From: Candidatus Ruthenibacterium merdavium
GTDB taxonomy: Bacteria; Bacillota; Clostridia; Oscillospirales; Ruminococcaceae
Length of the DNA: 64,000 nt
Direction of reading: 5' to 3'
Assembly: GCA_019119935.1 (NCBI GenBank)
Contig: DWWA01000037.1
Location: 51,752 to 115,751, forward strand
Positions 8,598 to 18,223 of the stretch are shown in pieces. The first letter of the stretch is position 1. Each line of letters begins with the position of its first letter. Under the pieces are notes generated by a model. It did no database searches, was not told where the DNA came from, and saw nothing but the letters and a program-made list of their open reading frames with translations. The translations under genes were made by a program, and so were the position numbers.

Positions 8598-9098
8598 ATG
8601 TGGCGTGAAGAAAACCGCAAGCTTTTTTTTGAATGTCTGAACAATCTTCATTTGGAATATCCGGTGCGCACGATGCAGGCGTACCCCCAGCACTCCGGCG
8701 GCGTAAGCTGCTATGACCATTGTCTGCTGGTTTCCTACCTTGGCTTTACCTTCTGCCGTGCGCTGGGGTTGGATTACCGCGCCGCGGCGCGCGCCGGCCT
8801 TTTGCACGACCTGTATCTTCAGGATTGGAGCGAAACCAGCGTCAGCCGTTTTCGCCGCCTGTTTGTGCACCCGCACATGGCGCTGGAAAACGCGATGCAT
8901 TACGGCCTGTCACAGCGCGAGCAGGAAATTATTGAAAAACATATGTGGCCTTTAACGCCGCGTCCGCCGCGCTATGCGGAAACGTATCTCGTGGGGCTGG
9001 CCGATAAAATTGCGGCTTGTTTGGAGATGATGCGCCTTTACCGCCCGCTGGGCTTTGGGCGCAGGGTTTGTGCGCTGGCCGCGCAGCGCGCGCACTAA
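8598..9098 (+). CDS. HD-domain phosphohydrolase-like protein
   Basis: A 166-aa protein of the HD superfamily, metal-dependent hydrolases of phosphoester substrates. The expected metal ligands appear in order: His in CYDHCLLV, the HD pair in GLLHDLYL, His in EKHMWPL and Asp in GLADKIAA. The substrate is not identifiable. The ORF track extends to 8457, but that start is a TTG in the preceding terminator. ATG 8598 has AAAGGA 11 nt upstream and gives the sensible start MWREENRKLFFECLNN. A small hairpin (ACGGGA/TCCCGT) lies in its leader near 8480-8500. The gene converges on the unknown gene downstream. Confidence 0.8.
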   Translation: MWREENRKLFFECLNNLHLEYPVRTMQAYPQHSGGVSCYDHCLLVSYLGFTFCRALGLDYRAAARAGLLHDLYLQDWSETSVSRFRRLFVHPHMALENAMHYGLSQREQEIIEKHMWPLTPRPPRYAETYLVGLADKIAACLEMMRLYRPLGFGRRVCALAAQRAH

Positions 9099-9112
9099 CA
9101 TTCAAATGCTTT

Positions 9113-9153
9113 AAACGATCCGGCAAGGCGCTGAATGCTTTGCCGGATCGTTT
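9113..9153. terminator. Bidirectional terminator
   Basis: AAACGATCCGGCAA pairs with its exact 14-nt complement across a 13-nt loop. It sits between two convergent genes, with A-rich left and T-rich right flanks. Confidence 0.85.
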
Positions 9154-9159
9154 CGCTGC

Positions 9160-9591
9160 TTACAAAAACCGCTTCATATCCTGCGCAAACTGGGTTTCTG
9201 CACGCTTTACACGGTTTGCCAGCGCAACGGCTCCTACGTTTGCGTCGGGGCTTTTTTTCACCGCTTTTTCCATATCGCGCGCTCCCATGGCGTTGCCTTT
9301 TACCATCATTTGTGCCAAATTCTGCTCAGAGCGGTCCGTCATGGTTTTTCTTTTCAGTTCAAGTTTGGCGCTGATTTTCGCCATGGGGTTTTGTCCTTTC
9401 GGCTCTTCGCCGCCCACGGCGAGCATGGCGCGCGCACGGTTTTGCAGGTCTTCATAGGTCTGCACTTGGCCGTCCAGCATTCTGCGCATGACGGGGCTTT
9501 GCGCCATCTTCGCTAAATCGTTCGCTGTGTGTTTTGCCATTTCGGTGTTTTTGGTTACGGCGTTCAGTAAATCAATTGTATCCTGTTTCAC
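9160..9591 (-). CDS. Unknown helical protein
   Basis: I do not recognise this 143-aa protein. It is predicted to be soluble and almost entirely alpha-helical, rich in Lys, Ala and Met (LAKMAQSPVMRRMLDG, LELKRKTMTDRSEQNLAQMM), with no cysteine, signal peptide or membrane segment. The start is GTG with AGGAGG 7 nt upstream, which supports a real gene. It stands alone between two plus-strand units and shares the terminator at its end. A coiled-coil or helical-bundle role is likely; a spore-related or stress function would be a guess. Confidence 0.7.
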   Translation of the reverse strand: MKQDTIDLLNAVTKNTEMAKHTANDLAKMAQSPVMRRMLDGQVQTYEDLQNRARAMLAVGGEEPKGQNPMAKISAKLELKRKTMTDRSEQNLAQMMVKGNAMGARDMEKAVKKSPDANVGAVALANRVKRAETQFAQDMKRFL

Positions 9592-9711
9592 GGCAATACC
9601 TCCTGACTCTTATTGTTTCTAAAAGTGCGTGCTGTCCTTTATTTTCTGCAAGAAATATGGGTTTATTCCCCTCTGGTTTCCCCTATGATACACAAAAGCG
9701 GAAATTTCAGC

Positions 9712-9740
9712 TTTTCAGAAAGCGCCCGTTATGCTATGAT
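9712..9740 (+). promoter_or_regulatory. Possible promoter of the AI-2E family gene
   Basis: TTTTCA and TATGAT are separated by 17 nt, leaving a leader of about 118 nt. Both boxes are imperfect. Nothing else is seen in the 9592-9864 gap. Confidence 0.4.
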
Positions 9741-9864
9741 GTACATAAGGCAGCCGTCCCCATACAGCACCGCCCGGCTAAAATCTTTGGTTTATCGCGA
9801 AACTGGAGGGGCAGGCTTTGCCGCAAATCGCTTTTTACAGATTAAAATACCTGAGGTGAAACAC

Positions 9865-11022
9865 TTGAAACAAGAAATTACGTTCAAAAAGCTCTGCCTT
9901 TTGGTTCTCGGCGGCATTGGCTTTTTCTGGATTTTACAAAATTACCTGCTCGTTTTGTCGATCGGAGGCTGGGTCTTTGGGCTTTTACAGCCGCTTTTCA
10001 TCGGCTTTTGCATCGCGTTTGTACTCAATGTCCCGATGCGCTTTTTAGAAGGGCATTTGTTCACGCGCACGAAAAAACCAATCTTGCAGGCTTTGCGCCG
10101 CCCTCTTTGCATTTTAATTTCGATTGTGTTTATTGTAACGGTTCTGTCGGTTATTTTCTTGCTTGTCATCCCGGAGCTTTTAAATGCCTTCGGAGTTTTG
10201 GCAAAGTCGATTCCGCTGTTTTTGGATGCCGTTTTGAAAGGGCTGCAAAACTGGTCGGCAGAAAACGCCGATGCCATTCCCTCGCTTCAGCAATGGCTGG
10301 CCAATTTGAAAATTGACTGGGCAGGCATTGGCCGTTCGCTCATCACATTTGCCACAACCGGCGCAGGAAACCTCTTGGGCAGCACCGTTCAAGTAGCTAC
10401 CAGCATTGCCGGCAGCCTTACCAACTTGATGTTCTCCTTTTTCCTTGCGCTTTATATGCTTTTGGGAAAAGAAAAACTCATTCGTCAGATACGCGCCGTT
10501 TTGCGTGCCGTTTTCCCGCTCGCGGCAGTTCGGCGAATCGAAGCCGTTCTTTCCCTGTCGGCTCGAATTTTTGCCAGCTTTATTACAGGCCAGTGCACCG
10601 AAGCTTGTATTCTCGGCACGCTGTGCTGGCTGGGAATGACGCTGCTGCGGCTGCCCTATGCGCCCATGATTGGCGCGCTCATCGGCTTTACCGCCTTGAT
10701 TCCCATTGTCGGCGCATTTATGGGAACCATTGTCGGCGCGTTTATGATCGCAATGGTCAACCCCATGTCTGCCGTGTGGTTTGTCGTTTTCCTGTTAACG
10801 CTTCAGCAGTTTGAAGGCAACCTCATCTACCCGCGCGTTGTCGGCTCTTCCGTAGGGCTTCCGGGCATTTGGGTACTCAGTGCCGTCACCATCGGCGGAG
10901 CGATTTCCGGTATCGTGGGCATGCTTTTTTCCGTTCCCGTCGCCAGCATTTTGTATGCGCTCGTGCGCACCGGCACCAAGCGCCGTTTGAAGGAAAAACA
11001 AATTTCCTACGATTCCATTTGA
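9865..11022 (+). CDS. AI-2E family transporter
   Basis: Polytopic inner-membrane protein of the AI-2E (TqsA/YtvI/PerM) family. It has about seven or eight hydrophobic segments: two at the N-terminus, a pair around residues 65-100, then a cluster from 190 to the end. The family signature region GTLCWLGMTLLRLPYAPMIGALIGFTALIPIVGAFMG is clear. The ORF track begins at 9613, but those first 84 residues are hydrophilic and unrelated. The TTG at 9865 has GAGGTG 6 nt upstream and gives 385 aa, the usual length. The substrate is uncertain: members move autoinducer-2, ions or unknown solutes. cysE follows after 24 nt. Confidence 0.85.
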   Translation: MKQEITFKKLCLLVLGGIGFFWILQNYLLVLSIGGWVFGLLQPLFIGFCIAFVLNVPMRFLEGHLFTRTKKPILQALRRPLCILISIVFIVTVLSVIFLLVIPELLNAFGVLAKSIPLFLDAVLKGLQNWSAENADAIPSLQQWLANLKIDWAGIGRSLITFATTGAGNLLGSTVQVATSIAGSLTNLMFSFFLALYMLLGKEKLIRQIRAVLRAVFPLAAVRRIEAVLSLSARIFASFITGQCTEACILGTLCWLGMTLLRLPYAPMIGALIGFTALIPIVGAFMGTIVGAFMIAMVNPMSAVWFVVFLLTLQQFEGNLIYPRVVGSSVGLPGIWVLSAVTIGGAISGIVGMLFSVPVASILYALVRTGTKRRLKEKQISYDSI

Positions 11023-11046
11023 CCACCCTAAGCAGAAGGAGTTCCC

Positions 11047-11766
11047 ATGAGCTTATTATCCGATGCGCGCAGCATGCGCGAAAAAGACCCCGCCGCCCGC
11101 TCTCTTGCCGAGGTTTTGCTTTTGTATCCGGGCTTTCACGCGCTTGTGTTTTACCGTGCAGCCAATTTCTTTTACCGCAAACGACGCTTTTTTGCCGCGC
11201 GTCTGATCAGTCAGTGGGGACGCAGCTTCACGGGAATTGAAATTCATCCCGGTGCAGCAATCGGAAGCGGCCTTTTCATTGACCACGGCTCCGGCGTTGT
11301 CATTGGAGAAACGGCGGAAATCGGCAATAACGTCACTTTATATCACGGTGTCACACTGGGCGGAACAGGAAAAGATCACGGGAAGCGTCATCCTACCGTC
11401 GGTGATAATGTGCTCATCGGCGCAGGATGTAAGGTGCTTGGCCCTGTTTTGATCGGGGAAAACAGCCGCATCGGCGCAAACAGCGTTGTCTTGATTGATA
11501 TTCCCCCCAACTCCACCGCCATCGGTATTCCGGCGCGCGTGGTTCGCCGAAACGGCAAGCGCATTGAACACGAAAGCGACCTTTTGGAGCAGCGCGATTA
11601 TCCCGATGTGGTTCGCAGCGATATCGAAACCCTGCAATCACACGTCGAGCGTTTAGAGCACGCGCCGCCTTGCCGTGCATTTTCCGGCGGCGCGTGCCAT
11701 TGCCCGCACCATCCGTGCGAGGAAGCGGAGCAAACAAAAGAGGACGGGCTTTCCGAAAAATCATAA
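11047..11766 (+). CDS. cysE: Serine O-acetyltransferase
   Basis: Transfers acetyl from acetyl-CoA to serine, the first step of cysteine synthesis. A short helical N-terminal domain leads into a left-handed beta-helix of hexapeptide repeats ([28 protein letters not shown]...GVTLGGTGK...[18 protein letters not shown]), with the catalytic His in DHGSGVV. It is the shorter SAT form. The C-terminus is unusual: after about residue 205 there is a Cys/His-rich tail, [16 protein letters not shown], which could bind metal and is not part of the standard enzyme. AAGGAG precedes the ATG. It probably shares a transcript with the AI-2E gene. Confidence 0.93.
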   Translation: MSLLSDARSMREKDPAARSLAEVLLLYPGFHALVFYRAANFFYRKRRFFAARLISQWGRSFTGIEIHPGAAIGSGLFIDHGSGVVIGETAEIGNNVTLYHGVTLGGTGKDHGKRHPTVGDNVLIGAGCKVLGPVLIGENSRIGANSVVLIDIPPNSTAIGIPARVVRRNGKRIEHESDLLEQRDYPDVVRSDIETLQSHVERLEHAPPCRAFSGGACHCPHHPCEEAEQTKEDGLSEKS

Positions 11767-11819
11767 AAATCCGTACCGCAAAAACCATATTTTTACGCGT
11801 TCAAAAAATCCCTTGTTCA

Positions 11820-11862
11820 TTCAGCGCCTGCGCAAGCTTTATTCACCTGCGCAGGCGCTGAA
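11820..11862. other. Strong intergenic hairpin, possible terminator
   Basis: TTCAGCGCCTGCGCA pairs with its 15-nt complement across a 13-nt loop. The plus-strand flank is AAAAAATC rather than a T-run, so it is not a textbook terminator for cysE although the position fits. Confidence 0.45.
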
Positions 11863-11956
11863 AAAATCTTCCTGCAATTTCCTGTGTGCTGCATAATTTT
11901 TGCCAAGCAGTCAACAATAAGAAAAAGCACCGATAGAGAATCAGGGAGGTTATTCA

Positions 11957-12475
11957 ATGAAAGCAACGGGAATCGTGCGCCGAATTGACGATTTGGGGCG
12001 TGTTGTCATCCCCAAAGAAATTCGGCGTACACAGTGTATTCGTGTGGGCGACCCTCTGGAAATTTTTGTTACCGCCAAAGGAGAGGTTGTATTCAAAAAA
12101 TACAGCGCCATGGGCGAAAGCACAGAAAATGCGAAACTAATGTGTGAAGTGCTCTACAAGGCGCTGGGACGTGCCGTTGTTGTTACCGACTGCGACCACG
12201 TCATTGCGCAGTCCGGCGCAAAAGATTTGGCCGATGTTCGCATCAGCCCCGCATTTGAGCGTGTGTGCACCGCACGGCGCCTGTACACCGCACAGGGCAG
12301 TGCCGTGCCGCTGGATGTACAAAATGCGGCGTCTGTCAGTGCCGCCATGCCGATTTTGTCGGGCGGCGACCTCATCGGAGCCGTTGTCCTGCTTGGGCGT
12401 GATGCATGCGGCGAACGCGAAACGCTTTTGCTGCGCGTGGCGGCAGCGTTTTTGGGCAGACAGCTGGAAGAGTAA
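11957..12475 (+). CDS. spoVT: Stage V sporulation protein T (AbrB family)
   Basis: Transcription factor active in the forespore late in sporulation, where it tunes sigma-G-dependent genes. Residues 1-50 form the AbrB swapped-hairpin DNA-binding domain (MKATGIVRRIDDLGRVVIPKEIRR). Residues 55-172 form the GAF-like C-terminal domain typical of SpoVT, which distinguishes it from AbrB and Abh. At 172 aa the length matches the family. GGGAGG lies 9 nt before the ATG. No convincing sigma-G promoter could be assigned by eye. It is a single gene closed by a strong terminator. Confidence 0.93.
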   Translation: MKATGIVRRIDDLGRVVIPKEIRRTQCIRVGDPLEIFVTAKGEVVFKKYSAMGESTENAKLMCEVLYKALGRAVVVTDCDHVIAQSGAKDLADVRISPAFERVCTARRLYTAQGSAVPLDVQNAASVSAAMPILSGGDLIGAVVLLGRDACGERETLLLRVAAAFLGRQLEE

Positions 12476-12487
12476 TCGAATCAATAT

Positions 12488-12531
12488 AAAAAGTGCAGGG
12501 AAAAGCGTCCGCTTTTCCCTGCACTTTTTTA
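12488..12531. terminator. Bidirectional terminator after spoVT
   Basis: AAAAAGTGCAGGGAAAAGC pairs perfectly with its 19-nt complement around GTCC, with T-runs on both strands. It ends at the stop codon of the convergent gene. Confidence 0.93.
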
Positions 12532-13797
12532 GCAAATAGAAAATTCCTTTACATGTTTTCCCGTATATTGAACCGCGATGCGGTCCTCAGGGTGCACGTC
12601 ACATAAATAAATAACCGCTAAAAACAGCCATTCCAAAGGCTTCATCAAAACCCAAACCACATCCGCAGTCCATTTGGAACGAATCAGCCGCGCCAGCGGA
12701 AAACCGTATCGGTCATAGGCACTGCGAACAGCGCGATGGATGCGCGGCACCTTTTCTTCTAAAATCTGTTCAAACGCATTTGCCACGAGCAGCTGCCTGT
12801 TGACAATCACGGGGTGCCCGTGCCGCACTCCTTTTCTCAGAGGCTTCACCAGCTTTTCATGTCCTCCCGCCGCCACCGTGCATAAGTAATGCTCATCGTA
12901 GTATAAATTTTGCGGTGCAATTTGCCGCGATAAATTCCAGTCGCTTGTTTCGGTAAATGCCCGAATCAGGCTATTGGGCGCCTGGCCGAATAAAACCAAA
13001 ATAAGTACCGTCACACCCAGCAAAGGCAGCATCAAAAGGAAGGCCATATACGGCCAGCGTTTCGACTCCGTCAAAAATCGATTCAGCCGGCACAAAAAGG
13101 GAACTTCGTCTATCTTGCTTTTGCGCATTTCGTCCGGTTCAAATTCCCGCACCTTCGCCAAAACTGTGCGCATGGCAATGCACACCACATTCACCGCCGG
13201 CAAAAGGAGATAGATATCCATCACCGACTCCAAAATCTGAACCGTCCAAACGAGCGTAAAAAGAACGCCCAGATAAACTGCCGACATACACAGCACCGTC
13301 ACAAGCGGCGGCATGCGGTTCACCGACACGACACGCAAAACAGAAAATCCGGCAAGAAAAACAAAGAGCAAAACCCCCGCCGAAAGATAGGAACCTGTGA
13401 AAAGCGGCGCGTGCATTTCATAGTTGCTCAGCTGCTCGGTCCAGTCTGCGGTGAATACCACCTCTTTTACGATCTCCAGATAAATTATCTCATAGAAAAT
13501 GCCGAGAAAAAGCGTCCACAAATCATAGAAAAGGCTCGATCTTTTTTTACTTTTGCCTTGAAGCTGTCGGATAAAGAGCAGAATCTGATCCCCCGTGAGC
13601 ACCAAAGGATAAATTAAAAATGCGGCACAAAACAGCGTTACCAAAGCAAACACCCCAAGGGTGTCCCACACCGAAGGGGGTGCTCCTGCATACCAAAAAA
13701 AGCACGCACCAATTACCCCGCCGATGCCCAAGGATAGCAGGCACTGCGCCAAAAACCAGTGCTTTTTGCAAAAACTGCGCCATTTGCTTTCTTTCAT
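12529..13797 (-). CDS. DUF6688-like polytopic membrane protein
   Basis: Unknown 422-aa integral membrane protein. About seven hydrophobic segments occupy residues 14-35, 45-65, 90-110, 135-160, 165-185, 190-210 and 250-270. A conserved soluble C-terminal part follows ([57 protein letters not shown]). I associate this C-terminal pattern with the uncharacterised DUF6688 family; that assignment is from memory and needs a profile search. The several conserved His and Arg residues suggest an active or binding site. AGGAGG precedes the ATG. Monocistronic, divergent from glpK. Confidence 0.65.
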   Translation of the reverse strand: MKESKWRSFCKKHWFLAQCLLSLGIGGVIGACFFWYAGAPPSVWDTLGVFALVTLFCAAFLIYPLVLTGDQILLFIRQLQGKSKKRSSLFYDLWTLFLGIFYEIIYLEIVKEVVFTADWTEQLSNYEMHAPLFTGSYLSAGVLLFVFLAGFSVLRVVSVNRMPPLVTVLCMSAVYLGVLFTLVWTVQILESVMDIYLLLPAVNVVCIAMRTVLAKVREFEPDEMRKSKIDEVPFLCRLNRFLTESKRWPYMAFLLMLPLLGVTVLILVLFGQAPNSLIRAFTETSDWNLSRQIAPQNLYYDEHYLCTVAAGGHEKLVKPLRKGVRHGHPVIVNRQLLVANAFEQILEEKVPRIHRAVRSAYDRYGFPLARLIRSKWTADVVWVLMKPLEWLFLAVIYLCDVHPEDRIAVQYTGKHVKEFSIC

Positions 13798-13916
13798 TCT
13801 TTATCCCTCCTAATTCTTTTAGATTACCAAAGATTCCCCGTATTTTCCATGCTTTCATGATTGTTTGTGTCGATTTATCACTTTCCACAAAAAACACTTT
13901 GCACATCGCCCGTTCC

Positions 13917-13945
13917 TTGCTATTTTTGCAAAAAAATGATATAAA
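13917..13945 (+). promoter_or_regulatory. Promoter of the glycerol operon
   Basis: TTGCTA and TATAAA are separated by 17 nt, about 50 nt upstream of glpK. No clear operator was recognised. Confidence 0.6.
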
Positions 13946-14000
13946 AAGAGTAAGGAAATCCGGGAAATTTCAATCGATTTTGCTAAAGGCAGGGATACGT

Positions 14001-15500
14001 ATGAGCCAATATATTGCCGCACTTGACCAGGGAACTACAAGCTCCCGCTGTATTTTATTTAATCAAAAAGGAGAAGTTTGCAGCTGCGCCCAGCGTGAAT
14101 TCCGCCAAATTTTTCCGAAAGGCGGATGGGTAGAACACGACCCCATGGAAATCTGGGCTTCACAAATCGGCGTTTTGGTCGAAGCGATGGGCGCCGCGGG
14201 CCTGCATGCGGATGACCTCGCCGCCATCGGCATTACCAACCAGCGAGAAACCACCATTGTGTGGGAAAAGGCAACAGGACGCCCTGTTTGCAATGCAATT
14301 GTATGGCAGTGCCGCCGCACCGCCCCCATGATAGAAAAGCTCAAGCAGGACGGCTGGGCCGAGCGCATCCGCAAATGCACAGGGCTTGTGCCGGATGCTT
14401 ATTTTTCCGCCAGTAAGCTGGCGTGGATTTTAAACGAAGTACCTCATGCGCGCGAACGCGCACAAAAGGGCGAGCTGCTCTTCGGCACGGTGGACACTTG
14501 GCTGATTTGGAATTTAACGCAAGGGCGTGTGCATGTCACCGATTATACCAACGCTTCTCGCACGATGCTTTTTGACATCCGCCGTCTTTGCTGGGACGAG
14601 GACATTCTCGAATATTTCGATATTCCGCTTTGCATGCTGCCTGAGGTCAAGCCCTCCAGCTGTGTTTACGGCCATACCGCAGAGTCGGTGCTGGGTGGTG
14701 AAATTCCCATTGCAGGCATTGCGGGCGACCAGCAGGCGGCATTATTCGGCCAGTGCTGTTTTACGCCGGGCAGCGTCAAAAACACCTACGGCACCGGATG
14801 CTTTATGCTGATGAATACGGGAAACCGCTTGGTGGAATCGGAAAACGGACTGCTTTCCACCATCGCCGTGGGGATGGACGGCAAAGTGGAGTACGCGCTG
14901 GAGGGCAGCATCTTTATTGCGGGCGCAGTTTTGCAGTGGCTGCGCGACGGCCTGCGCATGCTGCACAGTGCGCCTCAGTCGGAAGAATACTGCCGCCGCG
15001 TGAAAGACACCGAAGGCGTTTATCTGGTGCCTGCCTTCGCCGGGCTTGGCGCGCCGTATTGGAACCCTTACGCGCGCGGCGTGATGGTCGGCCTGACACG
15101 CGGCGCATCGAAAGAACATTTTGTGCGCGCCGCCACGGAATCGCTGGCGTATCAAGTGAATGACTTAATCGACGTGATGAAGCGCGAATCAGGGCTGGAG
15201 CTGACTGCCCTCAAAGTGGACGGCGGCGCATCTGCAAACGACTTTTTAATGCAGTTTCAAGCGGATATTTCCCGCGTTTGCATCGACCGTCCGCAGTGTG
15301 TGGAAACCACGGCCCTCGGCGCGGCGTATCTTGCGGGGCTGGCCATAGGCTATTGGAAAAGCCGCGAGGATATTTTAATAAACTGGCGCAAAGACCGCTC
15401 ATTTTTGCCCGAAATGGCGCAGGAAGACTGTGACAAGCGCGTCAAAGGCTGGAAACGCGCGGTGCGCACCGCACTCTATTGGGCGCAGGAGGAGGAATGA
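14001..15500 (+). CDS. glpK: Glycerol kinase
   Basis: Phosphorylates glycerol to glycerol-3-phosphate with ATP, trapping it in the cell. The FGGY-kinase signatures are clear: [17 protein letters not shown] at the N-terminus, [24 protein letters not shown], the [13 protein letters not shown] segment and the second-domain motif [14 protein letters not shown]. At 499 aa it matches the family. The ORF track starts at 13620, but ATG 14001 gives the canonical start. The three genes that follow are packed with 2-3 nt gaps or overlaps and encode the oxidation of its product, so this is a glycerol catabolic operon. Confidence 0.97.
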   Translation: MSQYIAALDQGTTSSRCILFNQKGEVCSCAQREFRQIFPKGGWVEHDPMEIWASQIGVLVEAMGAAGLHADDLAAIGITNQRETTIVWEKATGRPVCNAIVWQCRRTAPMIEKLKQDGWAERIRKCTGLVPDAYFSASKLAWILNEVPHARERAQKGELLFGTVDTWLIWNLTQGRVHVTDYTNASRTMLFDIRRLCWDEDILEYFDIPLCMLPEVKPSSCVYGHTAESVLGGEIPIAGIAGDQQAALFGQCCFTPGSVKNTYGTGCFMLMNTGNRLVESENGLLSTIAVGMDGKVEYALEGSIFIAGAVLQWLRDGLRMLHSAPQSEEYCRRVKDTEGVYLVPAFAGLGAPYWNPYARGVMVGLTRGASKEHFVRAATESLAYQVNDLIDVMKRESGLELTALKVDGGASANDFLMQFQADISRVCIDRPQCVETTALGAAYLAGLAIGYWKSREDILINWRKDRSFLPEMAQEDCDKRVKGWKRAVRTALYWAQEEE

Positions 15501-15502
15501 GC

Positions 15503-16948
15503 ATGGAACATTTTGACGTTGTTGTTATCGGCGCAGGCGTGGTGGGCGCGGCTGTCGCGCGTGAGCTCTCCCTGTACGAACTGCGCGTGTGCGTGCTGGA
15601 GCAAGAGGAGGATGTCTGCTCCGGCACCTCAAAGGCAAACAGCGGCATTATCCACTCCGGTTACGATGCCGCTCCCGGAACAAAAAAAGCGTATTATAAC
15701 GTGCTGGGTGCGCAGATGCAGCCCGAATTATCACGTCAATTGGATTTTGAATTTGAGCAGCGCGGCTCTCTTTTGGTCTGTTTTGAAGCCGAGCGCCTCG
15801 GAGAGCTGGAGGCACTGCGCGAGCGCGGCGTAAAAAACGGCGTTTCGGGCCTGCGCATTTTGCCGCCCGAAGAATTGTATCAATTAGAGCCGAATATCGC
15901 CCCCGGCGCAGTGGGCGCACTGTTTGCCCCCACCGCAGGAATCGTCTGTCCCTTCGGCATGACAATCGCCCTTGCGGAAAATGCCGCAGATAACGGCGCG
16001 CGCTTCTTTTTTGAGCAATGCGTAAGCGGCATCGAGCGCTCGCAGGAAGGCTACCGCATCACCACCCGGCAAGGGCAGCGCTTTTGCGCACCGTGCGTGG
16101 TAAATGCCGCCGGGGTTTTTGCTGATCGTATTCATCAACAGGTATCGCAAACTCCCATGCACATCACGCCTCGGCGCGGTGAGTACATTCTTCTCGATAA
16201 GCAAGCGGGCCGCCATGTTTCCCATACGGTTTTCTGCCTTCCGGGCGCAATGGGTAAGGGTGTGCTTGTTACGCCTACCGTTCACGGCAACTTGCTCACC
16301 GGCCCGACGGCACAGGATATGAACGACAAAGCCGATACCGCCACCACCGCGCAGGGAATGGATGAAGTGCGCAAGAAAGCGGCACAAAGCGTGCAGGGAC
16401 TCCCCTTTTCGCTTGCCATTACCTCTTTTTCGGGCCTGCGCGCCCATGAGGACGGCGGCGATTTCATTGTCGGGCAAGCACCGGACTCCCCCGGCTTTTT
16501 TGAAGCGGCAGGAATGGAATCCCCGGGCTTAACGAGCGCGCCCGCTGTGGGCAAAGCGCTCGCGCAGGAAATTGCCGTTTATCTCGGTGCAAGCTTAAAA
16601 GAATCGCCTATTCTCACAAGAAAAGCTCCCGTGCGCCTTGCAAGCCTTGCGCCGAGTGAGCGCGAAGCCTTTTTGCGTGAACATCCCGACTATGCGAAAA
16701 TCGTGTGTCGATGTGAGCAGGTGAGCGAAGGCGAAATCAAAGCCGCCATTCACCGCACGCTGGGTGCAGTGTCGCTCGACGGGCTGAAACGGCGCGTGCG
16801 GCCCGGCATGGGGCGCTGTCAGGGCGGCTTTTGCCTGCCGCGCACGCTGGAGCTTTTGGCGCAGGAGCTTCATATCCCGCTTTGCGAAGTGCGCAAACAC
16901 CGCACCGGCTCACAGCCGGTGATGGCTCAGCCGGAAGAGGGGGTATGA
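15503..16948 (+). CDS. FAD glycerol-3-phosphate dehydrogenase-like, BFD domain
   Basis: Predicted to oxidise glycerol-3-phosphate to dihydroxyacetone phosphate. Residues 1-370 form a DAO-type FAD domain with DVVVIGAGVVGAAVARELS and GTSKANSGIIHSGYDA. The C-terminus is a BFD-like [2Fe-2S] domain with CRC and GRCQGGFC, as in anaerobic GlpA. At 481 aa it is shorter than GlpA, matching the clostridial/Thermotoga type encoded beside a second flavoprotein and a DUF1667 protein. Two ATGs are possible: 15497 overlaps the glpK stop, 15503 has better spacing from AGGAGGAGG. The neighbouring glpK supports the substrate; L-2-hydroxyglutarate-type activity is the alternative. Confidence 0.82.
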   Translation: MEHFDVVVIGAGVVGAAVARELSLYELRVCVLEQEEDVCSGTSKANSGIIHSGYDAAPGTKKAYYNVLGAQMQPELSRQLDFEFEQRGSLLVCFEAERLGELEALRERGVKNGVSGLRILPPEELYQLEPNIAPGAVGALFAPTAGIVCPFGMTIALAENAADNGARFFFEQCVSGIERSQEGYRITTRQGQRFCAPCVVNAAGVFADRIHQQVSQTPMHITPRRGEYILLDKQAGRHVSHTVFCLPGAMGKGVLVTPTVHGNLLTGPTAQDMNDKADTATTAQGMDEVRKKAAQSVQGLPFSLAITSFSGLRAHEDGGDFIVGQAPDSPGFFEAAGMESPGLTSAPAVGKALAQEIAVYLGASLKESPILTRKAPVRLASLAPSEREAFLREHPDYAKIVCRCEQVSEGEIKAAIHRTLGAVSLDGLKRRVRPGMGRCQGGFCLPRTLELLAQELHIPLCEVRKHRTGSQPVMAQPEEGV

Positions 16949-16951
16949 CAA

Positions 16952-18223
16952 ATGCGCTGTTACGACTTAATTATCATCGGCGGCGGCCCGGCGGGCCTCG
17001 CGGCGGCCGCGGCGGCGCGTGCCGAAGGCGTAACGGATTTGCTTTTGCTCGAACGCGACGCAGTGCTGGGCGGTATTTTAAACCAATGTATTCACAACGG
17101 GTTCGGGCTTCACACGTTTAAAGAAGAATTAACCGGCCCGGAATACGCCGCGCGCTATATGGAGCAGGTGGAATCGCTGGGGATTCCGTTTCGTTTAAAT
17201 ACCACGGTTTTGCACCTGAGCGCCGACCGAACGCTGACCTATATCAACGCAGAAGAAGGGCTTGTCACTGTGAAAGCGGGCGCAGTCATTCTTGCAATGG
17301 GGTGCCGGGAACGTCCGCGCGGCGCACTGCTCATTCCCGGAACGCGCCCGGCAGGCATCTTTTCCGCAGGCACAGCGCAAAAACTCGTCAATTTATACGG
17401 CGAAGCGATCGGAAAGGAAATTGTCATTTTGGGTTCGGGCGACATCGGCCTCATTATGGCGCGCCGTTTGACAATGGAGGGTGCGCACGTCAAGGCAGTG
17501 GCAGAGCTTCTGCCCTATTCCGGCGGCCTTGCCCGCAATTTGGTGCAATGTCTTGACGATTACGACATCCCACTTTTATTAAGTCATACAGTGGTGGAAA
17601 TCAAAGGGCGCGAGCGTGTAACCGGTGTCGTCATCGCAAAAGTGGACGAAAACCGCCGCCCCATTCCCGGAACGGAAACGCTTTACGAATGTGACACGCT
17701 TTTGCTCTCCTGCGGGCTGATCCCGGAAAATGAGCTTAGCCGCGAAGCGGGCGCCGCCATCAGCCCCGTTACCGCCGGGCCGGTTGTCACCGACGATTTG
17801 CAAACGAGCATTGAAGGCGTATTCGCCTGCGGCAATGTTCTGCACGTTCACGACCTTGTCGATTACGTTTCCGAGGAAGCCGCAAATGCCGGCAAACAGG
17901 CGGCGCAGTATCTGCAAAAGAAGAACGCCGCTCCCGCGGGCGAGGCTGTTCCCATTGTATGTGAAGGCGGCGTGCGCTACACGGTCCCGCAAGCCCTTCG
18001 CCCAAAGGCGATGCCCGAGAAGCTTACCGTGCGTTTTCGCGTTCAGGCACCAATGAAAAACCGTGTGCTCACCTTGCGCGATGAAACCGGCCGTGTACTG
18101 TTACAGCAGAAAAAGAAGCATCTTGCGCCCGGCGAAATGGAGCAGATTGTTTTAAAAAAAGAAGTCCTTTGCGCCGAGAGCGCCCCAAAGCGCCTGACGC
18201 TTTCTTTGGAGGATGAAACATGA
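16952..18223 (+). CDS. FAD-dependent pyridine nucleotide-disulfide oxidoreductase-like
   Basis: A flavoprotein with two dinucleotide-binding folds: LIIIGGGPAGLAAAAAARA for FAD at the N-terminus and IVILGSGDIGLIMARRL for NAD(P)H near residue 155. The FAD-closing motif FACGNVLHVHDLVDYV is near residue 295. There is no redox-active CxxxxC next to the FAD site, so it is not a classical disulfide reductase. In the operon it probably passes electrons from the preceding dehydrogenase to NAD or another carrier together with the DUF1667 protein. At 423 aa it is typical for this set. Its stop overlaps the start of the next gene (ATGA). Confidence 0.85.
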   Translation: MRCYDLIIIGGGPAGLAAAAAARAEGVTDLLLLERDAVLGGILNQCIHNGFGLHTFKEELTGPEYAARYMEQVESLGIPFRLNTTVLHLSADRTLTYINAEEGLVTVKAGAVILAMGCRERPRGALLIPGTRPAGIFSAGTAQKLVNLYGEAIGKEIVILGSGDIGLIMARRLTMEGAHVKAVAELLPYSGGLARNLVQCLDDYDIPLLLSHTVVEIKGRERVTGVVIAKVDENRRPIPGTETLYECDTLLLSCGLIPENELSREAGAAISPVTAGPVVTDDLQTSIEGVFACGNVLHVHDLVDYVSEEAANAGKQAAQYLQKKNAAPAGEAVPIVCEGGVRYTVPQALRPKAMPEKLTVRFRVQAPMKNRVLTLRDETGRVLLQQKKKHLAPGEMEQIVLKKEVLCAESAPKRLTLSLEDET

